From Paenibacillus antibioticophila (GTDB lineage: Bacteria; Bacillota; Bacilli; Paenibacillales; Paenibacillaceae), in assembly GCF_000455265.1 (NCBI RefSeq), contig NZ_HG005139.1:72775-136774 (forward strand): a DNA stretch of 64,000 bases, written 5' to 3'. Every line of letters begins with the position of its first letter. Position 1 is the stretch's first letter. The notes under the pieces were generated by a model. It had not been told where the DNA came from. It was given only the letters and a program-made list of their open reading frames with translations, and ran no database searches. Of this stretch, positions 8,112 to 16,506 are shown one piece after another. Both the position numbers and the translations under genes were made by a program.

Positions 8112-9401
8112 ATGATATCTGCTTCCCGCTCCGCGCTGTGGTCGATCCGCAGTTACAGGAGCATGTTTTCCGCCTATGCGCTCGCTTCGTTCGGAGACTG
8201 GTTCGATGCGCTCGCCATTCAGGTTTTGGTAGTCTATCGCTGGGGCGTAGACCCGTTCATGATTGCGCTCATTCCGGTATGCATGGCGTTACCGGCCGTT
8301 TTGTTCAGTTCTTTTGCAGGCACGCTGGCGGACCGGGTCCAGCAGGCGAAGCTAATGATGCTGTGTGATCTGCTGACCGTCATCCTGACGGTCGGTGTCC
8401 TGTTCGCTCCGAATTTTGCATGGCTGTTGCCGCTGCTGGCGCTCCGGGCCATGGCCGGTGTATTTCATGTGCCAGCTCAACAAGCGCTGACCCGCCGGGT
8501 TGTTCCCGCTGATTTATTGCTGCAGGCGACCTCCTATAACGGACTGGTCGGCCAGGGATCTAAGGTGGCCGGACCGCTGCTGGGCGCGGTAACGCTTGCT
8601 GCCCTGTCTCCCCATGCCTGTATCCTGATTAATATGGGAGCGCGGCTGCTGTCTGCTCTTCTGTTGCTGGGGTTATGGAGGCTGCCTGCTGGTAAAGCCG
8701 GACAAGAGAGGGAAGTCGCAAAGGGGCAGTTCCGAAGACAGAGCTTCTGGAGCGAATGGAAGGAAGGCTGGGCATTCCTCTGGCACCGTAAAGTGGTGTT
8801 TCATACTATGATTTTTGGCTTTATCGGTTTAACGGCAATCTTGATGGTTGATTATCAATTTCCGACCCTGTTTAAGTCTATTTCTCCCGATAATGAATCG
8901 TTGACCGGACAGGTTGTGGCCGCGATTGGAGCGGGTGCCGTGGGCGCGATTGTTGTTCTGAACAAGCTGGGTAAAATCCATTATGCTTGGGGATTGGGCG
9001 GAGGCTGCGGATTGATCGGCCTGGGTATTGCGCTGCTGGGGCTATGCCCTCCGGCAAGCCCGCTTTGGCTGTTGCTAGGATTTGGGCTGCTGCTCGGAAT
9101 CGGCAATGGGACATATATTCTGGTCCAAAATTATATTTTGCAGAAGGAAACTTCTCCGGACGTCGTCGGGCGCGTGTTCGGCATTCAGAATACAATGAAC
9201 AGTCTCGTGATGCTGACCGCGCCGCTGGTTGGGGGACTATTCATCCGGGCGCTTTCCGTTGGGACGGCCTTCATGTCTATCGGCATAACGATGGTGGGAC
9301 TTGGCCTGACAGGAATTTTGCTCCGGCGCTTGCTCTGGCCTCAAACGGAAGTTAAAGAAACCGGGGCCGGTGTATCCGGAATGAAAATGCCCTCCGCTTA
9401 A
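8112..9401 (+). CDS. MFS transporter, MFS_3/enterobactin-exporter-like
   Basis: A 429-residue protein with about twelve membrane segments. It has the MFS loop motif TLADRVQQAKLMMLCD between segments 2 and 3, and the LASFGDWFDALAIQVLV N-terminus seen in the major-facilitator group that includes macrolide and siderophore exporters. It sits in the cytoplasmic membrane, and drug or metabolite export is likely. GGAGG lies 8 nt before ATG 8112. The preceding receiver-less regulator is the probable partner. The substrate cannot be inferred. Confidence 0.88.
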   Translation: MISASRSALWSIRSYRSMFSAYALASFGDWFDALAIQVLVVYRWGVDPFMIALIPVCMALPAVLFSSFAGTLADRVQQAKLMMLCDLLTVILTVGVLFAPNFAWLLPLLALRAMAGVFHVPAQQALTRRVVPADLLLQATSYNGLVGQGSKVAGPLLGAVTLAALSPHACILINMGARLLSALLLLGLWRLPAGKAGQEREVAKGQFRRQSFWSEWKEGWAFLWHRKVVFHTMIFGFIGLTAILMVDYQFPTLFKSISPDNESLTGQVVAAIGAGAVGAIVVLNKLGKIHYAWGLGGGCGLIGLGIALLGLCPPASPLWLLLGFGLLLGIGNGTYILVQNYILQKETSPDVVGRVFGIQNTMNSLVMLTAPLVGGLFIRALSVGTAFMSIGITMVGLGLTGILLRRLLWPQTEVKETGAGVSGMKMPSA

Positions 9402-9460
9402 ACATGCTTTTCGATAGATATTGAATGTTGTTAGTCGCATGAGCACCCACGCCAGCAATT

Positions 9461-10189
9461 TTAATGCTGCTCGGCAAAGTGAATGCTCTCCTCCACAAAG
9501 GCTAGTACCTCTTCACTTATGGGAAGCAATCCGGTATCCGCGGCCGGACGTTTCCGAACCTCCCAGAACTTGCTTTCCAGCTCCTGGTCTCCGCCAAAGG
9601 TAACTTTGGATAACGTTAGCAGCTCTTGTGCAATAATTTGTCCCTCTTCGGATTGGGGCTGGATCCCCTGAGAAATACACCAATCGATCCGGCGAAGCAA
9701 GGAAATATATTGCTGGGTGACCGTGTCGTTGTTTTCTAATTTCGGCAAGGTTCTTCGCAGTAGCTCCTGTTCTTCCTTCTCGAAATAGTCGACCCATTTC
9801 TTGGGGGTTGATTTCCCATGGGCAATGAACCCGGATACTTTCTCCCAGGGCAAGTCATCCTCCAAATCCACCATATGAATCAGAGAGACCGTATGATCAA
9901 TTTGCTTTTGCAGGGCGCTTAATTGATCTTGAAGGTGATTGTGATGGGCAATAAGTATCTCCCGATACGACAGCGCATCCAGCAGATGGGCAATATCCTC
10001 CAGCGGTAAAGCCAACTGCTTCAGCATCATTATTTTTTCCAGTCGAAACAAGTCATCCTCGGAATAGTACCGGCGGCCGTGATCATCCTTCCGACCAGGA
10101 CGGAGCAATCCAATCTGATCATAAAATCGAAGTGTTCGGACCGAAATGGAGCGCTTTTTGGCTACTTGTCCGGTAGTCCATTGAACCAT
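9461..10189 (-). CDS. MerR-family regulator with TipAS-like C-terminus
   Basis: Residues 1-70 are a MerR winged helix (TGQVAKKRSISVRTLRFYDQIG, then GRRYYSEDDLFRLEKI). A coiled-coil dimerisation helix follows (about 75-115), and then a 120-residue helical ligand domain of TipAS type (KKWVDYFEKEEQELL). TipAS-type members bind hydrophobic drugs or stress signals and twist the promoter to activate it. It is divergent from a CPBP protease gene; the intergenic promoter has the 19-nt spacer and palindrome such proteins use. The start at 10189 is the first ATG with the intact HTH. Confidence 0.9.
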   Translation of the reverse strand: MVQWTTGQVAKKRSISVRTLRFYDQIGLLRPGRKDDHGRRYYSEDDLFRLEKIMMLKQLALPLEDIAHLLDALSYREILIAHHNHLQDQLSALQKQIDHTVSLIHMVDLEDDLPWEKVSGFIAHGKSTPKKWVDYFEKEEQELLRRTLPKLENNDTVTQQYISLLRRIDWCISQGIQPQSEEGQIIAQELLTLSKVTFGGDQELESKFWEVRKRPAADTGLLPISEEVLAFVEESIHFAEQH

Positions 10190-10215
10190 TTTTTTCTCCC
10201 CTGACGAATTTATGC

Positions 10216-10246
10216 TTGCAGGTTACGTTGCGTAACCACTTATAGT
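10216..10246 (+). promoter_or_regulatory. MerR-type promoter with 19-nt spacer and palindromic operator
   Basis: -35 TTGCAG (10216-10221) and -10 TATAGT (10241-10246) are separated by exactly 19 nt. A perfect inverted repeat GGTTACG-TTG-CGTAACC (10221-10237) sits in the spacer. An over-long spacer holding the operator is the hallmark of MerR activation. It points at the CPBP gene. Confidence 0.8.
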
Positions 10247-10287
10247 TGCCAGTATAACATACGACATACGTACTGGAGGCCAATGAA

Positions 10288-10995
10288 ATGGAAATGCACA
10301 TCGCGGAGAAGTGGACGAAAGAAAATAAATGGTCATGGCGTGAATTTCTTGCTTTAATGCTGCTTGAATTCGGAGGTGTTGTGTGGTTCGTCAAACATGG
10401 CCTGCAGCCCCTGTATGAGGCGCGGTTGGATAATTCCTTGTATGCCGGTGCCTTGACGGGCCTGACCATTGCCGTTATCCTGCTGACCGGACTCTATCTG
10501 ATTGCCTTGCGGCCCCTTGGATTATCTTGGAATCAAGTCGGTATTCGATGCTTTCCGTCCAGCTATTGGGGGAAGATAATCCTTTGGTTCCTGATCCTGA
10601 CGATCCTTAGTATTGCTGCTGTCATTATCACAGGATATATGGGAAATACCGTGGATAACAGTAAGACCGAAGCATTGCGTGAGCAAGTGAATGGACTAAC
10701 AGTATGCATAGGGATTCTATCGGCAGGGGTCATATCCCCAGTGTATGAAGAGATTTTTTATCGCGGATTTATTTATCGGTGGTTGAGAACACGTACGGGA
10801 AAAGGGTTAAGCCTATTGATCAGTTCCCTGATTTTTACCGCTGCTCATTATCCGACCCTGAATGCCATGCCGGTCAATTTCATCTCGGGTATTATATTTG
10901 CCTGGACTTATGAAAGAACCGGCTCTGTCTGGCCTGCCATCCTGATTCATGGCGCTTTCAATTCGATTGCCGTTATCCTGACCGCCTTGTCTTAA
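10288..10995 (+). CDS. CPBP-family intramembrane metalloprotease
   Basis: The 235-residue protein has about seven membrane segments. The CPBP/Abi signature is intact: motif 1 EEIFYRGFIYRWL (Glu-Glu...Arg), motif 2 FTAAHYPTLNAM (His), and a final HGAFNSIAV (His and Asn). These residues form the metal site of Rce1-like glutamic intramembrane proteases. In Bacillota, members act in bacteriocin immunity or membrane protein processing. The target here is unknown. The start ATG 10288 follows GGAGG with 9 nt spacing. Expression is probably controlled by the divergent MerR protein, which suggests a response to a membrane-active compound. Confidence 0.88.
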   Translation: MEMHIAEKWTKENKWSWREFLALMLLEFGGVVWFVKHGLQPLYEARLDNSLYAGALTGLTIAVILLTGLYLIALRPLGLSWNQVGIRCFPSSYWGKIILWFLILTILSIAAVIITGYMGNTVDNSKTEALREQVNGLTVCIGILSAGVISPVYEEIFYRGFIYRWLRTRTGKGLSLLISSLIFTAAHYPTLNAMPVNFISGIIFAWTYERTGSVWPAILIHGAFNSIAVILTALS

Positions 10996-11029
10996 TGCGA
11001 TGGATTTGCAGAGGGAAGGGGATAGGTTA

Positions 11030-11074
11030 AAATACGAACGATATTTTGTTAACAAAAAAATAATGTTCGTGTTT
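11030..11074 (+). promoter_or_regulatory. Paired PurBox operators (PurR-type)
   Basis: AATACGAACGAT (core CGAAC at 11035-11039) and the inverted ATGTTCGTGTTT (core GTTCG at 11065-11069) flank an AT-rich centre. Two convergent CGAAC boxes upstream of purE are the binding pattern of Bacillus PurR, the adenine/PRPP-responsive repressor. purR itself is not in the window. Confidence 0.75.
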
Positions 11075-11077
11075 GAG

Positions 11078-11107
11078 TTGACATCCCTTGTCGGGGATTG
11101 TTAAACT
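11078..11107 (+). promoter_or_regulatory. Sigma-A promoter of the pur operon
   Basis: Perfect -35 TTGACA (11078-11083), then TAAACT (11102-11107) after 18 nt. It directly follows the second PurBox. Transcription would begin around 11113 and give a leader of about 360 nt. Confidence 0.65.
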
Positions 11108-11147
11108 AAGAGAGCGCGCGGGAGAACCGCGAATGAGAATGAAACTT

Positions 11148-11230
11148 ATATACTCTCGTATAAAGCCGGGGATAGGGCCCGGAAGTCTCTACCCGAGAAC
11201 CGTAAATTTTCGGACTACGAGTGAATACGT
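11148..11230 (+). promoter_or_regulatory. Guanine-type purine riboswitch aptamer
   Basis: The P1 strands are ACTCTCGTATA and TACGAGTGAAT. P2 is CCGGGGATAGGGCCCGG with the conserved loop, followed by AAGTCTCTACC. P3 (CCGAGAACCGTAAATTTTCGG) and the ACTACGAG junction complete the purine-aptamer fold. The junction base after GGA is C (GACTACGAG), which selects guanine or hypoxanthine over adenine. When bound, the ligand should favour the downstream terminator and lower pur operon transcription. Confidence 0.93.
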
Positions 11231-11255
11231 CATAGGAATAGGCTGTTTCTTGCGT

Positions 11256-11382
11256 TGCCTTGACGGGCTGCGGCCGATAAGGCCGATTTTGTGCTCGTCA
11301 GGGCAAGCGGCGTATTCGCAACCGGGTCCGAAACTTCTGAAAATACGTGTATTTTCATAGAGTTCGGGCTTTTTCTTTTTTA
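11256..11382 (+). terminator. Riboswitch expression platform with intrinsic terminator
   Basis: Two hairpins lie between aptamer and purE. 11256-11311 pairs GCCTTGACG with CGTCAGGGC and has no T-run. 11328-11367 pairs CCGAAACTTCTGAAAATAC with GTATTTTC...AGTTCGG and is followed by CTTTTTCTTTTTT, a strong intrinsic terminator. Confidence 0.8.
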
Positions 11383-11477
11383 GGCTCCGGGTACGAACAG
11401 CAATTTCAACCATTTTAGTTATAGAAGAAGATTTATGAAAGTTTAGGAAACCTAAAGAAAGCGGGTGGATGTCAAGC

Positions 11478-11981
11478 ATGTCAGCACGGGTTGGAGTCAT
11501 TATGGGCAGCAAATCGGATTGGGAGACCATGTCTCACGCATGCAGGGTATTGGAAGAGCTTCAGGTGCCTTATGAGAAAAAGGTAGTATCTGCGCACCGC
11601 ACGCCGGATCTTATGTTTGAATACGCGGAGCAGGCGGCGGAACGCGGACTGAAGGTGATCATTGCAGGTGCCGGAGGTGCAGCACACTTGCCGGGCATGG
11701 TTGCTGCCAAAACGGTGCTGCCGGTGATCGGTGTGCCGGTACAATCAAAGGCGCTGCAGGGGCTGGATTCGCTCCTATCCATCGTCCAGATGCCAGGCGG
11801 GATTCCGGTTGCAACGGTAGCCATCGGTAAGGCAGGCGCGACGAACGCCGGGCTGCTGGCAGCACAAATGCTTGGCGCATTCGACCAGGAGCTGGCTGAG
11901 CGGCTAACGGCACGGCGGGAGCGGATCCGCGATGAAGTGCTTGAGAGCAGCGGCGAGCTGGTGCTGGAGGAGAAGCAATGA
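11478..11981 (+). CDS. purE: N5-carboxyaminoimidazole ribonucleotide mutase
   Basis: PurE converts N5-CAIR to CAIR in IMP synthesis; it acts as a cytoplasmic octamer and works after PurK. The sequence shows [14 protein letters not shown] (nucleotide-binding loop), [13 protein letters not shown] (catalytic His), and [11 protein letters not shown], with [22 protein letters not shown] in the core. At 167 residues it has the class I PurE size. ATG 11478 gives the usual N-terminus MSARVGV; ATG 11469 is closer to GGTGG and less likely. It is the first gene after the riboswitch and overlaps purK by 4 nt. Confidence 0.97.
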   Translation: MSARVGVIMGSKSDWETMSHACRVLEELQVPYEKKVVSAHRTPDLMFEYAEQAAERGLKVIIAGAGGAAHLPGMVAAKTVLPVIGVPVQSKALQGLDSLLSIVQMPGGIPVATVAIGKAGATNAGLLAAQMLGAFDQELAERLTARRERIRDEVLESSGELVLEEKQ

Positions 11982-13234
11982 GCCGTTTGAAGCTGGAGGC
12001 GGCAGGCCCTCGCCTGGCTCCGGAAGGAGCCGGCGGGGAAGCGCGAGCTAACCTGGATGCCGAGAAGGTAATCGCTCCCGGCTCCACAGTCGGTGTGCTG
12101 GGCGGCGGCCAATTAGGGCGGATGATGGCCTTGGCGGGAAGTAATCTCGGCTATCGCTTTGTAACGCTGGACCCGACACCGGAGTCGCCGTGCGGGCAGG
12201 TTGCCCGGCAGATTGTCGCCGGATACGGAGATCGGGCGGCGGCCCAAGAATTGGCTGCTCAAGCGGACGTAATCACATACGAATTTGAAAATGTGGATGC
12301 AGATGTAGCGGCATTGCTTGAAGAGCAGTCTTACGTTCCTCAGGGGAGCCGCTTGCTCTATACAACGCAGCATCGTCTGCGTGAGAAAGCGGCTATTGAG
12401 GCGGCTGGTGTGCCGGTCGCTCCTTATGAACAGATCCATAACGAGGAAGGGCTGCGCGGAGCGGCAAGCCGTCTGGGACTGCCGGCGGTATTGAAGACCG
12501 CGACAGGCGGTTATGACGGAAAGGGGCAATGGGTGATTCGCTCAGAGGCTGAGATTGCCGAGGCGTATGCTACATTGAGTCAGGCGGGAACGGAGCTGGT
12601 ATTGGAGCAGTTCATTCCGTTTGAGAAGGAATTGTCCGTGATCGCAGCCCGCAGCCCGCGTGGTGAGATCAGGACTTTTCCCGTTGCCGAGAACATTCAT
12701 GTAGACAATATTCTTCATGTGTCGATCGTTCCGGCCCGGATCGGGTCGGAAGTGCAAGCAGAAGCGGAGAAGCTGGCTTCGCGGATTGCGGAGTCGCTGG
12801 GAGCAGTAGGACTGCTGGCGGTAGAGATGTTCCTGACCGGAGACGGAAGGCTGTATGTTAATGAGCTGGCGCCAAGGCCGCACAATTCGGGCCATTATAC
12901 GATGGAGGCAAATGCGACCTCGCAGTTCGAGCAGCATGTCCGGGCCATCTGCAATTTGCCGCTTGGCGCCCCTGGCTTGAGAACACCAGTGGTGATGGTC
13001 AATGTGCTTGGTGAACATTTGCAGGCGGTAGAGCAGGCAGTAGCCACCGGGCAATGGGGAGAGAGGGTGCCGTCTGCGGCTGGCAATCCGGTCAACCCGA
13101 AAGTACACTTATATGGAAAGCAAGGTTCTGCGCCGAAGCGGAAGATGGGACATGTCAATCTTTTGTGCAGCGATGTGCAGGACGGGCTGGATTTTATACA
13201 GCAAACCAAAATATGGAGGAACCAACAGTTATGA
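11978..13234 (+). CDS. purK: N5-carboxyaminoimidazole ribonucleotide synthase
   Basis: PurK is an ATP-grasp enzyme making N5-CAIR from AIR, bicarbonate and ATP. It shows [12 protein letters not shown] at the biotin-carboxylase-like N-domain, [12 protein letters not shown] (ATP-grasp glycine loop), and [14 protein letters not shown] (metal and carboxylate site). The start overlaps the purE stop (ATGA), implying translational coupling. There is an unusual leader of about 37 residues before the conserved GVLGGG core (alanine/glycine-rich, charged). No internal ATG offers a shorter start, so the extension seems real but may be dispensable. Confidence 0.96.
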   Translation: MSRLKLEAAGPRLAPEGAGGEARANLDAEKVIAPGSTVGVLGGGQLGRMMALAGSNLGYRFVTLDPTPESPCGQVARQIVAGYGDRAAAQELAAQADVITYEFENVDADVAALLEEQSYVPQGSRLLYTTQHRLREKAAIEAAGVPVAPYEQIHNEEGLRGAASRLGLPAVLKTATGGYDGKGQWVIRSEAEIAEAYATLSQAGTELVLEQFIPFEKELSVIAARSPRGEIRTFPVAENIHVDNILHVSIVPARIGSEVQAEAEKLASRIAESLGAVGLLAVEMFLTGDGRLYVNELAPRPHNSGHYTMEANATSQFEQHVRAICNLPLGAPGLRTPVVMVNVLGEHLQAVEQAVATGQWGERVPSAAGNPVNPKVHLYGKQGSAPKRKMGHVNLLCSDVQDGLDFIQQTKIWRNQQL

Positions 13235-14526
13235 TCGAACGTTACAGCAGACCGGAAATGCGGGCCATATGGACCGAAGAGAACAAGTTTAAGGCCTGGC
13301 TTGAGGTGGAGATTTGCGCTTGCGAAGCGTGGGCGGAGCTGGGAGTTATTCCGAAGGAGGATGTAGCGCTGCTGCGTCAGAATGCCACCTTCGATATGGA
13401 TCGGATTTATGAGATTGAGCTGGAGACGCGTCATGATGTCATCGCCTTTACCCGTGCCGTTTCCGAGAGTTTGGGCGCAGAGCGCAAATGGGTGCACTAT
13501 GGCCTCACCTCGACGGATGTTGTGGATACGGCGCTTGGTTATCTGCTCAAGCAGGCGAACGAGATTCTGGAACGGGATTTGGTAAGCTTCATCGATATTC
13601 TGCGCAACAAGGCCATCGAATACAAGGATACGGCCATGATGGGACGGACACACGGAGTTCATGCCGAGCCGACGACCTTTGGTCTGAAGATGGCGCTCTG
13701 GTATGAAGAGATGAAGCGGAACCTGGAACGGTTCAAGCGGGCAGCCGACAATGTTCAGTTCGGAAAGATCTCCGGTGCGGTCGGCACTTATGCGAACATC
13801 GACCCGTTTGTAGAGGAGTTCGTCTGCCGCAAGCTGGGCACGAGCCCGGCGCCGATCTCAACGCAGACGCTGCAGCGTGACCGTCATGCTGAATATATGG
13901 CGACCCTGGCGTTGATTGCAACCTCGCTCGACAAGTTCGCCACGGAAATCCGGGCGCTGCAAAAGAGTGAGTTCCGCGAGGTGGAGGAAGCCTTTGCGAA
14001 GGGACAGAAGGGCTCATCGGCCATGCCGCACAAGCGCAATCCGATTGGCTGCGAGAACATTTCCGGCCTGTCGCGCGTGATTCGCGGGCATATGCTCTCT
14101 GCTTATGAGAACGTGACGCTGTGGCATGAGCGCGATATTTCGCACTCTTCGGTGGAGCGTGTGATTTTGCCGGATGCAACGATGCTGCTTAACTACATGC
14201 TGAACCGCTTTGGCAATATCGTGAAGAATCTGACGGTATTCCCTGAAAATATGAAGCGCAATATGGAGCGCACCTTCGGCGTGCCGTTCTCCGGCCGGGT
14301 GATGACGAAGCTGATCGATAAGGGCTTCAGCCGTGAGCAGGCATACGATACTGTACAGCCTCGCGCGATGCAGGCCTGGGAGACGCAGCGGCATTTCCGG
14401 GACATTATTGAAGAGACGCCGGAGATCACCTCCGTGCTGACCAAGGAAGAAATCGAGGATGCATTTAATCCATCCTGGCATTTGAAGCATGTGGACACGA
14501 TTTTTACCAAGCTGGGATTGAACTAA
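13231..14526 (+). CDS. purB: Adenylosuccinate lyase
   Basis: PurB cleaves SAICAR to AICAR plus fumarate and adenylosuccinate to AMP plus fumarate, acting twice in purine synthesis. It is a tetramer of the fumarase/aspartase superfamily. The signature [11 protein letters not shown] is present, as are [11 protein letters not shown] and [11 protein letters not shown] (catalytic His). Length is 431 residues, typical for Bacillota. The start ATG 13231 overlaps the purK stop (ATGA) and follows GGAGG by 11 nt. In-frame codons continue upstream inside purK but lack family similarity. Confidence 0.97.
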   Translation: MIERYSRPEMRAIWTEENKFKAWLEVEICACEAWAELGVIPKEDVALLRQNATFDMDRIYEIELETRHDVIAFTRAVSESLGAERKWVHYGLTSTDVVDTALGYLLKQANEILERDLVSFIDILRNKAIEYKDTAMMGRTHGVHAEPTTFGLKMALWYEEMKRNLERFKRAADNVQFGKISGAVGTYANIDPFVEEFVCRKLGTSPAPISTQTLQRDRHAEYMATLALIATSLDKFATEIRALQKSEFREVEEAFAKGQKGSSAMPHKRNPIGCENISGLSRVIRGHMLSAYENVTLWHERDISHSSVERVILPDATMLLNYMLNRFGNIVKNLTVFPENMKRNMERTFGVPFSGRVMTKLIDKGFSREQAYDTVQPRAMQAWETQRHFRDIIEETPEITSVLTKEEIEDAFNPSWHLKHVDTIFTKLGLN

Positions 14527-14598
14527 ATTAGTCCTTGTATTAAAGGAATAATGAAAAATGTAAGTTGAACTATAAAGGTTCATAGGAGGGAAGCAAGC

Positions 14599-15495
14599 AT
14601 GTCAACACCGGCGATTTCCACGGCGGAGGGAATGATTGGGGCCCCGCTGCTATATAAAGGGAAGGTTCGCGAGCTGTACGATCTTGGGGAGCATTATCTC
14701 ATCGTCGTAACGGACCGGATTTCGGCCTTCGACTTCGTGCTTGAGCCGGCTGTGCCGGAGAAGGGCAAGGTCCTGAACCGGCTCAGCGCTTATTGGTTCG
14801 AACAGACCAGTCACCTGATCGATAACCATGTGATCCACACCGATGTAGACCGGCTGGAAGGCATTGTTCCGGCGGAGCACCGTGAGGCATTACGCGGCCG
14901 GATCATGGTGACCCGCAAGGCGCAGCGCATCGATATCGAATGCGTGGTCCGCGGATACGTGACCGGCGGGGGCTGGCGGCAGTACCAGGAGAGCGGGGAG
15001 ATTAACGGAATCAAGCTGCCTGAGGGACTGCGCAAGAACAGCAAGCTGGCAGAGCCAATCTTCACGCCGGCCGCAAAAAACGATGTCGGACACGATGAAG
15101 ACATCCCATTCGCGAGGATGGCGGAATTGACCGGCGCGGAGCTGGCGGAACAGCTGCGGACCCGCAGTCTGGAGCTGTATAGCTACGCCCGCGAGCGTTG
15201 TGAACAGCGCGGCATTGTTCTTGCGGACTGCAAGCTGGAATTCGGTCTGGTGGATGGCAAGCTGATCTTCATTGACGAGATTTTTACCCCGGATGCCTCG
15301 CGCTTCTGGGCCGAAGAGAACTATGCGCTCGATATTGAAATCGACAGTATGGACAAGGAACCGGTTCGCACGTATTTGGCCGGCTCGGACTGGGACAAGA
15401 TCAGCCCGCCGGCCCCGTTGCCGCCGCTAGTTGTGGAGGAGACAACCCGGAGATATAAGGAGATTTACCGGCGCTTGACCGGGGCGGAGCTATAG
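14599..15495 (+). CDS. purC: SAICAR synthetase, long form
   Basis: PurC joins CAIR and aspartate with ATP to form SAICAR. The sequence shows YKGKVRELYDLG (nucleotide-binding beta hairpin), TDRISAFDFVL, ECVVRGYVTGGGW and ADCKLEFGL. It has about 298 residues versus about 240 in B. subtilis PurC, with extra sequence in the middle (FTPAAKNDVGHDEDIPF) and at the C-terminus. This is the longer SAICAR synthetase form found in some other bacteria and in yeast-like enzymes. AGGAGGG lies before ATG 14599. The 72-nt gap before it holds a motif like the repeat ends (AAGTTGAACTATAAAGG). Confidence 0.95.
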   Translation: MSTPAISTAEGMIGAPLLYKGKVRELYDLGEHYLIVVTDRISAFDFVLEPAVPEKGKVLNRLSAYWFEQTSHLIDNHVIHTDVDRLEGIVPAEHREALRGRIMVTRKAQRIDIECVVRGYVTGGGWRQYQESGEINGIKLPEGLRKNSKLAEPIFTPAAKNDVGHDEDIPFARMAELTGAELAEQLRTRSLELYSYARERCEQRGIVLADCKLEFGLVDGKLIFIDEIFTPDASRFWAEENYALDIEIDSMDKEPVRTYLAGSDWDKISPPAPLPPLVVEETTRRYKEIYRRLTGAEL

Positions 15496-15567
15496 CCGTC
15501 GCAGCCGGTCAGCCAATCTATTTTGCGGCATCGCCGCACATACCATGACAAGGGGGAACACGGGAAA

Positions 15568-15813
15568 ATGTTGAAAGCTCGCGTATATGTCACAATTAAG
15601 CAAAGCGTACTTGATCCGCAGGGGGTTGCCGTACAGGGGGCGCTGCATTCGATGGGATTCAGAGAGGTTGAGGGTCTGAGAATCGGCAAGTATATGGAGA
15701 TGCAGTTGGACACCGATGACCGCTTTGAGGCGGAAGCCCGGGTCAAGGCGATGTGCGAGAAGCTGCTGGCCAATACGGTTGTCGAAGATTACCGCTTCGA
15801 GTTGGAGGGCTGA
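15568..15813 (+). CDS. purS: FGAM synthase small subunit
   Basis: An 81-residue PurS that bridges PurL and PurQ in the three-part FGAM synthase of Gram-positive bacteria. MLKARVYVTIKQSVLDPQG, then GKYMEMQLD, are typical. The start ATG 15568 has GGGGGAA upstream. An in-frame ATG at 15523 adds an unlikely 15-residue leader. It stops 3 nt before purQ. Confidence 0.95.
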   Translation: MLKARVYVTIKQSVLDPQGVAVQGALHSMGFREVEGLRIGKYMEMQLDTDDRFEAEARVKAMCEKLLANTVVEDYRFELEG

Positions 15814-15816
15814 TCC

Positions 15817-16506
15817 ATGAAATTTGCAGTCCTCGTATTTCCCGGCTCCAACTGTGATATCGACTGTTACAAGGCAGTAGAATCTGCACTTGGCGAACCG
15901 GTTGACTACGTATGGCACACAGCTACAGATTTGTCGGGCTATGATTGCATTCTCGTGCCGGGCGGCTTCTCTTACGGAGACTATCTCCGCTGTGGAGCCA
16001 TTGCCCGCTTCGCGCCGGTGATGAATGAGGTAGCCAAGGCGGCAGAAGAAGGCAAATACGTCCTGGGCATCTGCAACGGCTTCCAGATTTTGACCGAGGC
16101 CGGACTGCTCCCGGGGACGCTGCGCCGCAACGATTCCCTGAAGTTCCGCTGTCATGATACGGTGCTTCGTGTCGAGAATAATGACAATCCATTTACCTCG
16201 CTCTATGCGGAAGGAGAAGAAATTACGATTCCGATTGCGCATGGGGAAGGCAACTATTATTGCGATGAGGATACCTTGAGGCAGCTGCAAGAAAATCGGC
16301 AGATTATTTTCAGATACAGTAGCAATCCCAACGGTTCGGTGGACGACATTGCGGGGATTACGAACGAACGCGGAAATGTGGTCGGCATGATGCCGCACCC
16401 GGAACGGGCGGTTGACGGACTGCTTGGCTCGGAAGACGGCAAGAAGATGTTTACTTCGATATTAAAGGCATGGAGGGATCGGCATGAATCAGCAGGTGTC
16501 CGCTAA
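15817..16506 (+). CDS. purQ: FGAM synthase glutaminase subunit
   Basis: A class I glutamine amidotransferase that supplies ammonia to PurL. The nucleophile is in [10 protein letters not shown], the His/Glu pair in MMPHPERAV, and the start [12 protein letters not shown] is typical for PurQ. It has 229 residues. Its 3' end overlaps purL by 23 nt, a strong sign of coupled translation and matched subunit amounts. Confidence 0.97.
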   Translation: MKFAVLVFPGSNCDIDCYKAVESALGEPVDYVWHTATDLSGYDCILVPGGFSYGDYLRCGAIARFAPVMNEVAKAAEEGKYVLGICNGFQILTEAGLLPGTLRRNDSLKFRCHDTVLRVENNDNPFTSLYAEGEEITIPIAHGEGNYYCDEDTLRQLQENRQIIFRYSSNPNGSVDDIAGITNERGNVVGMMPHPERAVDGLLGSEDGKKMFTSILKAWRDRHESAGVR

